DNA of 64,000 bases from Roseiarcus sp963775575 (GCA_963775575.1 CAVZJG010000002.1:1302001-1366000); one strand, 5' to 3'; shown: positions 8,327 through 16,573, counted from the first letter of the stretch. Numbers and translations are program-made. Notes: generated by a model from the sequence alone, not told the origin.

Positions 8327-8350
8327 CCCTGCGCGCGGCTCAGGCTGTTG

Positions 8351-8417
8351 GTTTCCATGATCTTTGCTGAGCGGGTTGGCCTTGCAGGCCGGCTCGCTCA
8401 GCAAAGATCATGGAAAC
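8351..8417. terminator. perfect 23-bp hairpin, likely bidirectional terminator or intergenic palindrome
   Basis: The left arm 8351-8373 (GTTTCCATGATC... to GAGCG) is exactly complementary to the right arm 8395-8417, with a 21-base loop that can itself pair partly. The + strand continues with AAAAA. The stem is much longer than a normal intrinsic terminator. It could terminate nicO transcription or be a mobile palindrome. Confidence 0.6.
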
Positions 8418-8612
8418 AAAAACGCCGCATCGGAACGGCGCAGTCACCGCGTAGCGGGCGAAGCGAAGCGGAGCAGTCGCGAAGCGGCGGCCGAACGCTA
8501 CGCGTTCGCCTGGACTTGATGGCGACGGGCCGATGTGGCCGCCGTAGCGCGGTCGCGGTCGCGGCAGGGGTTGGGGTGAGGGTTCTCGCGAGGGAAACGC
8601 CCGGAAACCGTA

Positions 8613-8758
8613 TCACTCGACCGCCGCGTCCGCCTCCGCCTCGACGAGCCAGCCCGGATCGATGAAGCCGCCGACCTGGACAAACGCGCCGGCGGGACAC
8701 GCGAAAAGCCGTTCTCGGCATCGAACGGCGAAGCGGACTTGACCAACTTTCGCGTCAT
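8613..8758 (-). pseudogene. RidA-family gene with a large internal deletion
   Basis: On the minus strand the segment begins MTRKLVKSASPFDAENGFSR, a typical start of RidA/YjgF-family proteins. After the next base the matching frame jumps to one that reads PAGAFVQVGGFIDPGW then LVEAEADAAVE and stops. These are the two ends of a protein that is normally about 130 residues; roughly 250 bp from the middle is missing and the frame is lost. The start codon overlaps the stop of the upstream amidase gene (ATGA), so it was once translationally coupled to it. Identification of the ends is by pattern and is good but unproved. Confidence 0.6.
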
Positions 8759-9534
8759 GACGGGTCCCGGTCCTTGTCGTTCAGGGAATCGATCAGCGCG
8801 CGCAGGGTCGCGATGGTCGAAGCGTCCGCTTGGCCGTCGACGCGCGCGGGACGGAAATGGCGCTGGAAGGCGGCGACGACCACCCTCGTCTGGGCGTCGT
8901 AGACGCCGGTCAGCGCCACGCCGTAGCCGTAGAGCGCCAGCATCGCCTGCAGCGCGCGGACCGGCGGCCCCTCTTCGCCCGCGCCGATCAGCGCGCCGCC
9001 GACGATTTCCGCCGGCTCGGTCCAATGGCCGACCCCGGCGCGCGCCAAGACGTCCCAGGGGAATTTCTCGCCGGGATCGCGCTTGCGCGCGGGCGCGACG
9101 TCGGAATGGGCGAGAATGCGCTCGCGGCGAATGGAGCGCCGCGCCGCGACGTCGCGGCAGAGGGCGATGACGGCGTCGATCTGCCGGCGCGGAAAAGGCG
9201 GCAACGCGCCGTCATGGCCGGCGTTGACGATCTCGACGCCGATCGAAGCGGAATTGAGATCGCTGACGCCGGCCCAGAACCCAGCGCCGGCGTGCCAGGC
9301 GCGCTTGTCCTCGGCGACGAGTTGCGCGATCTCGCCGCTCTCCCAGACGAAATAGTGCGCCGAGACTTGCGAATCGGGATCGCGCAGCAGCGCCAGCGCG
9401 CCCTCGGCCGTCGGCATGCCGGTGTAATGCAGCATGATGCTGTCGGGCCGCGCGGACCCCCGCCGCTCGCCGAAATTGGGCGACGGCAGAAAGGCGCCGA
9501 CCAGCGGGCTGTCCGGAACCGGCGCGGCCGTCAT
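8755..9534 (-). CDS. N-acetylmuramoyl-L-alanine amidase with peptidoglycan-binding domain
   Basis: The 259-residue protein has an amidase_2 (AmpD/AmiD-like) domain: IMLHYTGM with a zinc-ligand His, SASIGVEIVNAGHDG, and RERILAHSDVAPARKRDPG with the second His and the catalytic Lys/Asp zone. A C-terminal PG_binding_1 repeat follows (GEEGPPVRALQAMLALYGYG...). It would cleave the bond between MurNAc and the stem peptide. No signal peptide is seen with the ATG at 9534, so cytoplasmic recycling is plausible, although a longer frame exists upstream. Its stop overlaps the start of the ridA remnant. Confidence 0.85.
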   Translation of the reverse strand: MTAAPVPDSPLVGAFLPSPNFGERRGSARPDSIMLHYTGMPTAEGALALLRDPDSQVSAHYFVWESGEIAQLVAEDKRAWHAGAGFWAGVSDLNSASIGVEIVNAGHDGALPPFPRRQIDAVIALCRDVAARRSIRRERILAHSDVAPARKRDPGEKFPWDVLARAGVGHWTEPAEIVGGALIGAGEEGPPVRALQAMLALYGYGVALTGVYDAQTRVVVAAFQRHFRPARVDGQADASTIATLRALIDSLNDKDRDPS

Positions 9535-9619
9535 GCGGCGCGCTCGGGCGTCCGCGCCGGGCGGCGAAGCCCGGGAAGGACCCTCCCCCGCCGACGACGG
9601 CGGAGGAGGGCGGAACCGA

Positions 9620-9943
9620 TCAATAATAGGCGCGGCAAACGCGGTTGCCGTAATAATCGAAGTACCACTCGGCGCAGCGAGCCGGCGGAGGCGGCGGCCC
9701 AGGCGGATAATAGCCGGGGCCCGGCGGGGTCGAGGCCGAACCGAGCATCGCGCCCGTGGTCGCGCCGGCAATTCCCCCCAACAGGGCGCCGCCCGGACGG
9801 TTGGTCAGCGCGCCGCCGATCAGCGCGCCGGTCGCGCCGCCGATCAGCGCGCCGCCGGCCGCGTTCTGGCCCTGCGGCGTATCGCAGCCCGCCGCCGACA
9901 AGGCGGTCGCCAGGACAAGCGAAAGGAAAAAGAGTCTTCTCAT
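9620..9943 (-). CDS. glycine-zipper lipoprotein (YMGG-like)
   Basis: The 107-residue product starts MRRLFFLSLVLATALSAAGC, a lipoprotein signal with the lipidated Cys at about residue 20. A glycine-zipper core follows (GGALIGGATGALIGGAL and GGALLGGIAGATTGAML), then a Pro-rich stretch and an aromatic end (YFDYYGNRVCRAYY). Such proteins sit in the outer membrane or periplasm, with no assigned enzymatic role. It is transcribed ahead of the amidase but 85 bp separate them. Confidence 0.8.
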   Translation of the reverse strand: MRRLFFLSLVLATALSAAGCDTPQGQNAAGGALIGGATGALIGGALTNRPGGALLGGIAGATTGAMLGSASTPPGPGYYPPGPPPPPARCAEWYFDYYGNRVCRAYY

Positions 9944-10174
9944 CGCACCCGTCTCCCATGCGTCGCGTCAAATCCGCACGCGAACGCGGTTGTTGCGGTC
10001 CGGCCGCTCGCCCGCCGCGGCCCCGACCCGAACGCCCCGCCGCCTCCTACCACGTCTCGCCAGGGCGGCACAGGCCTCGTGAACCCGAAGCGGATTTTTC
10101 GACGGCGCTCGCGGCGCGGCGGGTTCGCAGGGGCCCTTGACCCGCTCCGCTCGGCGAGCCTATGCCCTTGGCTC

Positions 10175-10590
10175 AAGCCAGTCGGCCGGACGGCCGTCGC
10201 TTTGCGGGTCTCTCGCGGGCGGAGGAAAGTCCGGGCTCCACGCGGACACGGCGCCGGATAACGTCCGGCGGGGGCGACCCCAGGGACAGCGCCACAGAAA
10301 GCAAACCGCCCGCCTCGCGGCGAAAGCCTCGGGGTCGGCAAGGGTGAAAGGGTGCGGCAAGAGCGCACCGCGTCGGCGGCAACGTCGGCGGCACGGCAAG
10401 CCCCGCCGGGAGCAAGATCGAATAGGAGCGACGCGGGGCGCCTCGGCGCCTCGGGGCCGGTTCGCGGGCCTGATCGCTCGGGTTGGTCGCTGGAGGCGCC
10501 CGGCGACGGGCGTCCCAGAGGAATGGCCGTCACGTCGGGCGCCGCTTGGCGCCCGGCCATACAGAACCCGGCTTACAGGCCGACTGGCTT
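10175..10590 (+). ncRNA. rnpB: RNase P RNA (class A)
   Basis: This is the catalytic RNA of RNase P, which matures tRNA 5' ends. The ends pair as helix P1: AAGCCAGTCGGCC at 10175-10187 with GGCCGACTGGCTT at 10578-10590. Inside are the conserved blocks GAGGAAAGTCCGGGCTCC near the 5' end, CACAGAAAGCAAACCGCC, and GGCAAGGGTGAAAGGGTGC, in the order expected for class A RNase P RNA. A run of T after 10590 can end transcription. Reading frames across this region are spurious. Confidence 0.95.
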
Positions 10591-10603
10591 TTTTCCGAAG
10601 GGA

Positions 10604-10658
10604 GGCAGTAAGCAGTAGCCTGATCGGCGCGTAATCCCACTGCCTACTGCCTACTGCC
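10604..10658. repeat. imperfect hairpin between rnpB and ureE
   Basis: GGCAGTAAGCAGTAG (10604-10618) pairs with CTACTGCCTACTGCC (10644-10658) with one mismatch. The right arm lies in a short repeat of the unit ACTGCCT. It may add to rnpB termination or be a remnant of a mobile palindrome. Confidence 0.45.
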
Positions 10659-10686
10659 CACTGCCTTCCGCCCTCCGAGGACCCCT

Positions 10687-11310
10687 ATGCTGCACGCTCA
10701 TCGCGTCCTTCCTTCCGGCGCCTGGTCGGGCGAGCCCGCCGATGCCGTGGTGCTCGATTACGACGAGCGCTATCGCCGCCGCGTCGCCATGACCGGCGTG
10801 CGCGGTCTCGGCTTCCTGCTCGATCTGCCCGAAGCGGCGATGCTGCGCGCCGGCGACGGCCTCGAGCTGGAGGACGGACGCGTCGTCGAAGTCGTCGCCG
10901 CGCCCGAGGCGCTGATCGAAATCCGCGCCGCCGACGCGGCCGCGTTGACGCGGATCGCCTGGCACCTCGGCAATCGGCACCTGCCGACCGAACTGGGCGC
11001 CAAGAGCCTGCGCATCCGCAGGGACGCCGTGATCGAGGAGATGGCGCGCGGCCTCGGCGGCGCGCTCGTCGCCATCGAGGCGCCGTTCAACCCGGAAGGC
11101 GGCGCCTATGTCCGCGCGACCGAGCCGGCGCCCGCCCACGACCACGACCGCCACGGCGACGCGCATCATCGCCTCGGCGATCATCAGAGCGTCCCGGCCG
11201 AGCCGCACGTCCATGGCCCCGGCTGCGGCCATGACCATCACGACCACGATCACGATCACGATCACGCGCATGGCGATCACGGCGACGATCATGGCCGAGC
11301 CGAGCGCTGA
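10687..11310 (+). CDS. ureE: urease accessory protein UreE (nickel metallochaperone)
   Basis: The 207-residue UreE delivers nickel to apo-urease. The N-terminal half is the UreE peptide-binding domain; the middle, with WHLGNRHLPTELG, is the metal-binding UreE_C domain. From about residue 150 the tail is very His/Asp-rich (GHDHHDHDHDHDHAHGDHG), the nickel-storing extension seen in some UreE proteins. GAGGA precedes the ATG by about 7 bases. The coding end overlaps the start of ureF by 20 bp. ureABC and ureD are not in this window. Confidence 0.93.
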   Translation: MLHAHRVLPSGAWSGEPADAVVLDYDERYRRRVAMTGVRGLGFLLDLPEAAMLRAGDGLELEDGRVVEVVAAPEALIEIRAADAAALTRIAWHLGNRHLPTELGAKSLRIRRDAVIEEMARGLGGALVAIEAPFNPEGGAYVRATEPAPAHDHDRHGDAHHRLGDHQSVPAEPHVHGPGCGHDHHDHDHDHDHAHGDHGDDHGRAER

Positions 11311-11992
11311 GGCGGGCGAGCGGCGGGAGCTGCCGCTGTTCCTGTGGCTGTCGCCGGCTTTTCCCGTCGGCTCGTTCGCCTATTCGCATGGCCTGGAATG
11401 GGCGGTCGAAGCGGGCGACGTCGTCGACATGCGCTCGCTGAGCGCCTGGCTCGCCGACCTCGCGGCGTTCGGCGCGCCGCGCATGGACGCGGCCCTGTTC
11501 GCCGCCGCGCACCGCGCGGCCGAGGCCGAAGATTGGCGTGCGTTGAACGAGGTCAACGCATTGGCGGTCGCGCTGGCGGGCTCCGCCGAGCGGCGGCTGG
11601 AGACCACCGCGCAAGGGGGCGCGTTTCGCCTGGCGGCGCGCGCCGCGTGGGACTGCGAGGCGCTGGCCCGCGTTCCCGAGCGCTCGGGGGACGCGATCGC
11701 CTATCCGATCGCGGTCGCGGCGACGGCCGCGGGCCATGGCGTGGGCCGCCAACGCGCAGGCGAGGCTTTCGCGATCGCGCTGTTCGCCAATCTCGTCTCG
11801 GCCGCGGTTCGCCTCGGCGTGGTCGGCCAGACCGACGGCCAGCGAGTTCTGGCAGGAATCTTGCCTGTCGTCGGCGCGATGGCGCGCGAGGCGGCGAACG
11901 CGACGCTCGACGATCTCGGCGCCTGCGCCCTGCGCTCCGACATCGCCGCGATGCGGCACGAAACGCAATATTCGAGGTTGTTCCGTTCATGA
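11291..11992 (+). CDS. ureF: urease accessory protein UreF
   Basis: UreF (233 residues) acts with UreD and UreG in the complex that loads nickel and CO2 into urease. The sequence shows the family opening FLWLSPAFPVGSFAYSHGLE and a C-terminal ATLDDLGACALRSDIAAMRH-like end close to the usual MRHE..YSRLFRS. The ATG at 11291 lies inside the 3' end of ureE and the stop overlaps the ureG start, so the three are translated as a coupled unit. Confidence 0.93.
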   Translation: MAEPSAEAGERRELPLFLWLSPAFPVGSFAYSHGLEWAVEAGDVVDMRSLSAWLADLAAFGAPRMDAALFAAAHRAAEAEDWRALNEVNALAVALAGSAERRLETTAQGGAFRLAARAAWDCEALARVPERSGDAIAYPIAVAATAAGHGVGRQRAGEAFAIALFANLVSAAVRLGVVGQTDGQRVLAGILPVVGAMAREAANATLDDLGACALRSDIAAMRHETQYSRLFRS

Positions 11993-12609
11993 GTCGATCC
12001 CGGCAACCCCTGCGGGTCGGCGTCGGCGGCCCCGTCGGCGCCGGCAAGACGGCGCTGATGGAGCGTCTGTGCAAGCGCCTCAGCGGGCAATTCGACGTCG
12101 CCGCGATCACCAACGACATCTACACCAAGGAGGACGCGCGCATCCTGGTCGAGGCCGGCGCGCTGCCCGCCGAGCGCATCATCGGGGTCGAGACCGGGGG
12201 CTGCCCGCATACGGCGATCCGCGAGGACGCCTCGATCAATCTGGCGGCGATCGAGGAAATGCGCCGGCGCTTTCCCGCGCTCGATCTCATCCTGGTCGAA
12301 TCGGGCGGCGACAATCTCGCCGCGACGTTTTCACCCGAACTCGCCGACCTCACCATCTATGTCATCGACGTCGCCGGCGGCGAGAAGATCCCGCGAAAAG
12401 GCGGGCCGGGCGTCACCCGCTCCGACCTGCTGGTCATCAACAAGATTGATCTCGCCCCTTACGTCGGCGCGTCGCTCGAGGTCATGGCGCGCGACGCCGC
12501 CCTGATGCGCAAGACCCGCCCCTTCGTCATGGCCAATATGAAGACCGGCGAAGGCGTCGAGGCGGTGATCGCGTTCATCCGCGACAAGGGCGGGCTCGGG
12601 GCGGATTGA
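11989..12609 (+). CDS. ureG: urease accessory GTPase UreG
   Basis: UreG (206 residues) is the GTPase that drives nickel insertion into urease. It has the P-loop GGPVGAGKT at residues 13-21, the nickel-binding CPH in ETGGCPHTAIRED (about 72-74), the VESGGDNLAATFSPELAD switch region and NKIDLAPYVGA for base recognition. Length is typical. Its ATG overlaps the ureF stop (ATGA). Confidence 0.95.
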   Translation: MSRSRQPLRVGVGGPVGAGKTALMERLCKRLSGQFDVAAITNDIYTKEDARILVEAGALPAERIIGVETGGCPHTAIREDASINLAAIEEMRRRFPALDLILVESGGDNLAATFSPELADLTIYVIDVAGGEKIPRKGGPGVTRSDLLVINKIDLAPYVGASLEVMARDAALMRKTRPFVMANMKTGEGVEAVIAFIRDKGGLGAD

Positions 12610-12671
12610 GCGCGGCCCGCGATTTTGGCCGGTAAGTGGCGTGAAGTGGCGACTTGGGATAGAATGCGTTC

Positions 12672-13019
12672 ATGAGCGGCGAACCGGAAAATCTCGTGCT
12701 TGAACTGCTTCGCGGTCTGCGCGCCGACGTGGCGACCGTGGACGCCAAATTGGCCGACACAAAAGCCGAATTGAAAAGCGACATCCACTCGCTGCGCGCC
12801 GACGTGGCGTCGGACCTGGCGACGATGCGGGCCGAGAACGACGCCGAGCACAAGGCGACGCGCAAGCAACTCGGCGACCAGATCGTCGGGCTTCGCCGCG
12901 CCGTCGTCGAATATCACTCCGTCGTCATCGGCCATGGCGTGCTGATCAGCGAACTCGAAGCGCGCGTTCGCCGGGTGGAGCAGCATCTCGGCCTGCCGTC
13001 GGCGCTCGACGCGCATTGA
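12672..13019 (+). CDS. hypothetical coiled-coil protein
   Basis: The 115-residue product is mostly helical, with heptad-like runs (VDAKLADTKAELKSDIHSLR, ENDAEHKATRKQLGDQIVGL) and no membrane segment. It resembles short coiled-coil proteins common in Hyphomicrobiales genomes that have no known role. It starts 62 bp after ureG but shows no link with urease. Function unknown. Confidence 0.6.
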   Translation: MSGEPENLVLELLRGLRADVATVDAKLADTKAELKSDIHSLRADVASDLATMRAENDAEHKATRKQLGDQIVGLRRAVVEYHSVVIGHGVLISELEARVRRVEQHLGLPSALDAH

Positions 13020-13198
13020 ACATGGCCCCACTGGAGCGGCGCTGGGCCGGCGGTCGGCGAGGCCGCAAGACCAACGCCGACGGCGCTTGTGTCGCGGCCG
13101 CGAGCCGCACTATAAGCCTGCCCCGGGTCGCCCGCCTCGGGCGGTGGGTCGGAGCGGGCGCCCCTCGAATGGCTCCAATCGAGAAAGACCTCATCACC

Positions 13199-13414
13199 AT
13201 GCGCATCTCGATCTTCGTTTCCGCGATCGCTTTCGGCATCCTCGTCTCGGGCGCCGCCCATGCGCTCGACGCCGCCGCGCCCGCCGCCCCGTCGGCCGTC
13301 GACATCGCCGCCAAGAAGATCAAGTCGGACGAGTGCTATAAACAGGCTGACCTCAAGGGCCTTCATAACGACGCGCGCAGGAAATTCCACCGGGAATGCC
13401 TCGAGGGCAAATGA
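13199..13414 (+). CDS. small exported PsiF-repeat-like protein
   Basis: The 71-residue product has a signal peptide (MRISIFVSAIAFGILVSGAA, cleavage near AHA). After a short Ala/Pro linker comes CYKQADLKGLHNDARRKFHR followed by ECL. Two Cys bracket a basic helix, matching the PsiF repeat (Cys-x-x-x-Ala ... Lys-Gly-Leu ... Arg ... Phe ... Cys-Leu), a periplasmic family of unknown biochemical role linked to phosphate starvation in E. coli. I chose the ATG at 13199 because it gives the signal peptide. Confidence 0.7.
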   Translation: MRISIFVSAIAFGILVSGAAHALDAAAPAAPSAVDIAAKKIKSDECYKQADLKGLHNDARRKFHRECLEGK

Positions 13415-13508
13415 GCCCTCTGCGCGCGAGTCGACTCGATTGGCGATGGCCGGCGGCGCGCCGGCCATTTTCGTCGGCGCCGGCGGCGCCCGCGCCGCGG
13501 AGCCGAAC

Positions 13509-14480
13509 ATGAACCCGCTCGACGACCATCATGGCGACGACGAGCGCCTGACGACGTTCGCGACGCTGCGCGACGTCTTCCGCTACGCCGTCAGCCGATT
13601 CAACGCCGCCGGGCTCGCCTACGGGCACGGCGCGACCAACGCCGTCGACGAAGCCGCCTTCATCGTCCTGGAGGCTTTGCGCCTGCCGATCGACGCGCTC
13701 GATCCGTTTCTCGACGCCGCGCTTACGCTTGGCGAACGCGTTCGCCTGCTGGAGCTGATCGACGCCCGCGTCGAAACCCGCAAGCCCGCCGCCTACCTGC
13801 TCAAACGCGCCTATATCCAGGGCGTGCCGTTTTATGTCGACGAGCGCGTCATCGTGCCGCGCAGTTTCATCGGCGAACTGCTGTTCCGCGGCCTCATCGG
13901 CGAGGGATCGCTGATCGAGGACGCCGATTCGATCGGGAGCGCGCTTGATCTGTGCGCCGGCGGCGGCTCGCTGGCGATTCTCGCGGCGATGAAATTCGTG
14001 AACGCGCGGATCGACGCGGTCGAACTTTCCGCCGACGCGCTCGATGTCGCGCGGCGCAATGTCGCGGACCACGGCCTCGCGGAGCGCATCGCGCTTCATC
14101 AGGGCGACCTCTTCGCCCCGCTCGGGGTGAAGCGCTACGATCTGATTCTCGCCAACCCGCCCTATGTCGACGCCGAATCGTTGGCCGCGTTCCCGCCCGA
14201 ATACGCCGCCGAGCCGCGGCTCGCGCACGCCGGCGGGCGCGATGGGCTGGACGTGGTGCGGCGGATCCTGGCCGAAGCGCCGGCGCATCTGACGCCCGAG
14301 GGCGCGCTGATCTGCGAAGTCGGGCGCGGCCGCGCGCGGCTGGAGGCCGAATTCCCGCGCTTGCCGCTGCTGTGGCTCGACACGGAGGAAAGCGAAGGCG
14401 AAGTGTTCTTCGTCCGCGCCGCCGATCTCGCGCCGCGCGGCAGGCGCGGGGCGAAGGTGGGGGCGCGAGGCTCAAGTTGA
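13509..14480 (+). CDS. prmB: ribosomal protein L3 N5-glutamine methyltransferase
   Basis: PrmB methylates a glutamine of ribosomal protein L3 with S-adenosylmethionine. The 323-residue protein has an N-terminal helical domain, VIVPRSFIGELL, the SAM-binding ALDLCAGGGSLAILAA, and the catalytic ILANPPYVD (NPPY). This order, together with the 'PRSFI' that differs from PrmC's 'PRPDTE', favours PrmB over PrmC. GGAG lies 6 bases before the ATG at 13509; a start at 13446 is possible but less well supported. Confidence 0.9.
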   Translation: MNPLDDHHGDDERLTTFATLRDVFRYAVSRFNAAGLAYGHGATNAVDEAAFIVLEALRLPIDALDPFLDAALTLGERVRLLELIDARVETRKPAAYLLKRAYIQGVPFYVDERVIVPRSFIGELLFRGLIGEGSLIEDADSIGSALDLCAGGGSLAILAAMKFVNARIDAVELSADALDVARRNVADHGLAERIALHQGDLFAPLGVKRYDLILANPPYVDAESLAAFPPEYAAEPRLAHAGGRDGLDVVRRILAEAPAHLTPEGALICEVGRGRARLEAEFPRLPLLWLDTEESEGEVFFVRAADLAPRGRRGAKVGARGSS

Positions 14481-14709
14481 CGCGACCTGTCAGAGGCAGT
14501 CACGAACGGCGCCGCCGCCGACACATTCGCATTGGCCTAGTCCGGAAACTTGAGCGCGAAGTCGGGCCGGTACGCGTCGCGGCCGCTATTCGTGGTGGGT
14601 CAGTTTGAAGACTGGACCTGTCCTAATTATCCGCGGTTCTTGAGCGACGGCCGAAAATTGACTTTTCGAGTGTCCCAATTCACTCTCATGACCGTCGAAG
14701 GAGGCGGTT

Positions 14710-14943
14710 ATGAGCAAGCATCCTCAGAACGGCCCGACGTTCAGCAAAGCGCCGCCCAAAAAACATAAACCATTGACTGACCAAGAGCTGGCCGAGCGCC
14801 AGGGGCGCAAGGACGCGACGGTGGCAGAAACGATACGGGTCGCAGCAAAGACTAGAAAGTTCAACCAACTCTTGCGGAAAGACCCGATGGCCGCCTTGGC
14901 AGAACTAGGCTTGCCGAAAAATAGCAAGGAGGGGCTGCCGTAA
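14710..14943 (+). CDS. small hypothetical protein of the 14.6-16.6 kb islet
   Basis: A 77-residue, Lys/Gln-rich product (MSKHPQNGPTFSKAPPKKHK...) has no membrane segment. Its excellent ribosome site GAAGGAGG, 6 bases before the ATG, makes it credible. The GC is lower than the flanking prmB and ccrM. No domain is recognised. Confidence 0.6.
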   Translation: MSKHPQNGPTFSKAPPKKHKPLTDQELAERQGRKDATVAETIRVAAKTRKFNQLLRKDPMAALAELGLPKNSKEGLP

Positions 14944-14991
14944 TTCGCCCCCTCTTCGTCATCGGTCATCTTTGTTGCTTAGGAGGGAGCG

Positions 14992-15276
14992 ATGATTATG
15001 GAGTTGTTGCGATCGAAGCTTACGCTAGACCGCTTGGCCAAATCGTCAATTGGCGAGGGATGGGCTCGCGGCGCTAAGGCAAACGATGGTTTGATTCACA
15101 CTCATTTTTCGTTCGATGATTACCCGGGGGATAAGCCCCACGCCCGAGTTTCAGTCGGCTGGGACGACGTTGAGGGCCTAATCGCCCAATTCGCTAAAGA
15201 TGGCCATCCGGGCGCGCTTCGGCTCTTGCGCGCCGATAGGCTCGCTAGCGCGGTCGAGGAATTGGCCAAAATTTAA
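14992..15276 (+). CDS. small hypothetical protein of the 14.6-16.6 kb islet
   Basis: The 94-residue product starts MIMELLRSKLTLDRL and contains two aromatic/acidic segments (HFSFDDYPGDKPHARVSVGW). A strong AGGAGGGAG precedes the ATG. It lies 48 bp after the 77-residue gene on the same strand, so they may be co-transcribed. I do not recognise the family. Confidence 0.6.
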   Translation: MIMELLRSKLTLDRLAKSSIGEGWARGAKANDGLIHTHFSFDDYPGDKPHARVSVGWDDVEGLIAQFAKDGHPGALRLLRADRLASAVEELAKI

Positions 15277-15395
15277 GCGGACGCACCACCTTAAGCAACG
15301 ACCCCTTGACTTCACCGCCAAAGTACTCTTTGCTGATCAGGATACGAAGGCCTTGGCCGCTGAACCGGCAAGACCGCTTTAGGACGTGGTCTGCA

Positions 15396-15566
15396 ATGAC
15401 GATCCAAAAGCTGATTGCAAGAAATAATCGCGATATCGCGCTTTTCCGCGAATACATCGAAAAGCTGACAGGGAAACCAACAGGGCGTGCGTATATCGGG
15501 GACCTTGAGCAGCGCATCGCGGCGGCAGAACGGTCGAATTTAATCTTACGTGCATCGGAAAGATGA
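15396..15566 (+). CDS. very small hypothetical protein
   Basis: The 56-residue product MTIQKLIARNNRDIALFREY... ends in ERSNLILRASER and is predicted mostly helical. The ATG at 15396 is preferred over an upstream in-frame start because AGGAC lies before it. Its stop overlaps the start of the next gene (ATGA-type overlap at 15563), which supports both genes. Confidence 0.5.
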   Translation: MTIQKLIARNNRDIALFREYIEKLTGKPTGRAYIGDLEQRIAAAERSNLILRASER

Positions 15567-15844
15567 ATATTCTCAGAAGGCTTTGGTGGGGTTTGTATCC
15601 TCTGCCTACGGCGTTTTGGGGATTTTACGTTTTTGGCGGCTTCGTGGTCTTTTTTCTCCCAATCATTTTAGGTGCGCTGCTCATTATGCAGCTGCCACAA
15701 CTACGTCCCACCATATACATCACGACGTTATGTATATCTTGGGCTTATTGGGCCACTGCCTCAGTGGGCACGTGGCGAAGCGCCGACCTTTACAAAGGAG
15801 ACGGGCGTTTCTGGCCCGTTGCAGCCAAAATCGTTGTGGTCTAG
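15563..15844 (+). CDS. small membrane protein, unknown
   Basis: The 93-residue product has three hydrophobic segments: around PTAFWGFYVFGGFVVFFLPI, LGALLIMQL, and TLCISWAYWATASV. A short polar tail follows. It is translationally coupled to the 56-residue gene upstream. A bacteriocin-immunity or regulatory membrane role is conceivable but has no sequence support. Confidence 0.6.
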   Translation: MNILRRLWWGLYPLPTAFWGFYVFGGFVVFFLPIILGALLIMQLPQLRPTIYITTLCISWAYWATASVGTWRSADLYKGDGRFWPVAAKIVVV

Positions 15845-16072
15845 TTGCTGCCTCGTTCTTCTTTAGGCTGATCAACGGTGGCGCGCTTATGCTGGTCTCC
15901 AGGACGATGAGTAACTGGAACTGAGAAAATGGTCGCCTAAACGGTCGTTTTTGCAACTTCCTGATATCTCGACGTTTTCGGCTTAGACTGCGATTTATGG
16001 AAAATTCTGCGATGTCCCCCTCTGTCGATGTCTCCCTCTTGACGCGAGCTTTTCAAGAGCCATAGTGCCCGC

Positions 16073-16324
16073 ATGGCTGGGACCTGGGTAGCTTGGAAAT
16101 TTGTCGCGGAAGCGCCCCAACACGACGGGCGTTTATTGCCGCGGTATTGTTATGTGAAAAAGGCCGACAGAGACGAAGCGGCTAAGGCCTTATGGGAACA
16201 TCATCCTGGAGCGAATTTTAGGATAGACATTGCCCAGCCCCTAACCCAGACTCAACTCGACGAAGCTCTCGGCAGCGGCAACGGTCTCCTAGCCGACGAG
16301 ATAGTGCGCTGTATCCGGCCGTAA
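16073..16324 (+). CDS. small hypothetical protein of the 14.6-16.6 kb islet
   Basis: The 83-residue soluble product (MAGTWVAWKFVAEAPQHDGR...) has the pattern WEHHPGANFRIDIAQPL and no recognised domain. Its stop is directly followed by the ATG of the next gene. About 230 bp with no gene separate it from the previous member of the islet. Confidence 0.55.
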   Translation: MAGTWVAWKFVAEAPQHDGRLLPRYCYVKKADRDEAAKALWEHHPGANFRIDIAQPLTQTQLDEALGSGNGLLADEIVRCIRP

Positions 16325-16573
16325 ATGAGCAAAACCCGGGCACATTCGGCGCTTTGCTTTTGTCGTGTCCTTTTCGGCGCGCTTACAATGATTCCCGTGG
16401 GCTATTTGCTGGTCATCGTGAACAATCTCAACGGTAACGATGGAAGCTACTCGTTTCTTAATTGGCTGTATTATCGGCCTAGCAGTGTTTTCGGATGGGC
16501 TGTTCTTGGCGGGGTCCTCGGCTTGCTGTGGCATACGATAGCCAGATTGGAAAGCACCGTGAGCCGTCCATAA
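16325..16573 (+). CDS. small membrane protein, unknown
   Basis: The 82-residue product has two hydrophobic segments: LFGALTMIPVGYLLVIV near residues 16-32 and VFGWAVLGGVLGLLWHTIA near 55-73. Its start abuts the stop of the 83-residue gene with no gap, so the two are probably one unit. It ends 22 bp before the convergent ccrM stop. Function unknown. Confidence 0.55.
   Translation: MSKTRAHSALCFCRVLFGALTMIPVGYLLVIVNNLNGNDGSYSFLNWLYYRPSSVFGWAVLGGVLGLLWHTIARLESTVSRP

Larger units (their letters stand above)
8060..8612. other. gene-free stretch with strong secondary structure
   Basis: No convincing gene was found in this 550-bp stretch between the nickel permease and the deleted ridA. It holds a cruciform-like element at 8274-8326 and a long perfect hairpin at 8351-8417. 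The first 150 bp could encode a short hydrophobic peptide in another frame, but it has no start signal. Confidence 0.5.

Noticed and set aside
10155..10630. Protein-coding frames on both strands
   Set aside because: The region is the RNase P RNA gene; the frames exist only because of high GC.
14537..14600. A possible gene tail on the minus strand ending DAYRPDFALKFPD
   Set aside because: It is protein-like but only about 17 codons long, so no identification is possible.
14550..14768. A 72-codon frame overlapping the 77-residue gene
   Set aside because: It lacks a ribosome site and overlaps a gene that has a strong one.
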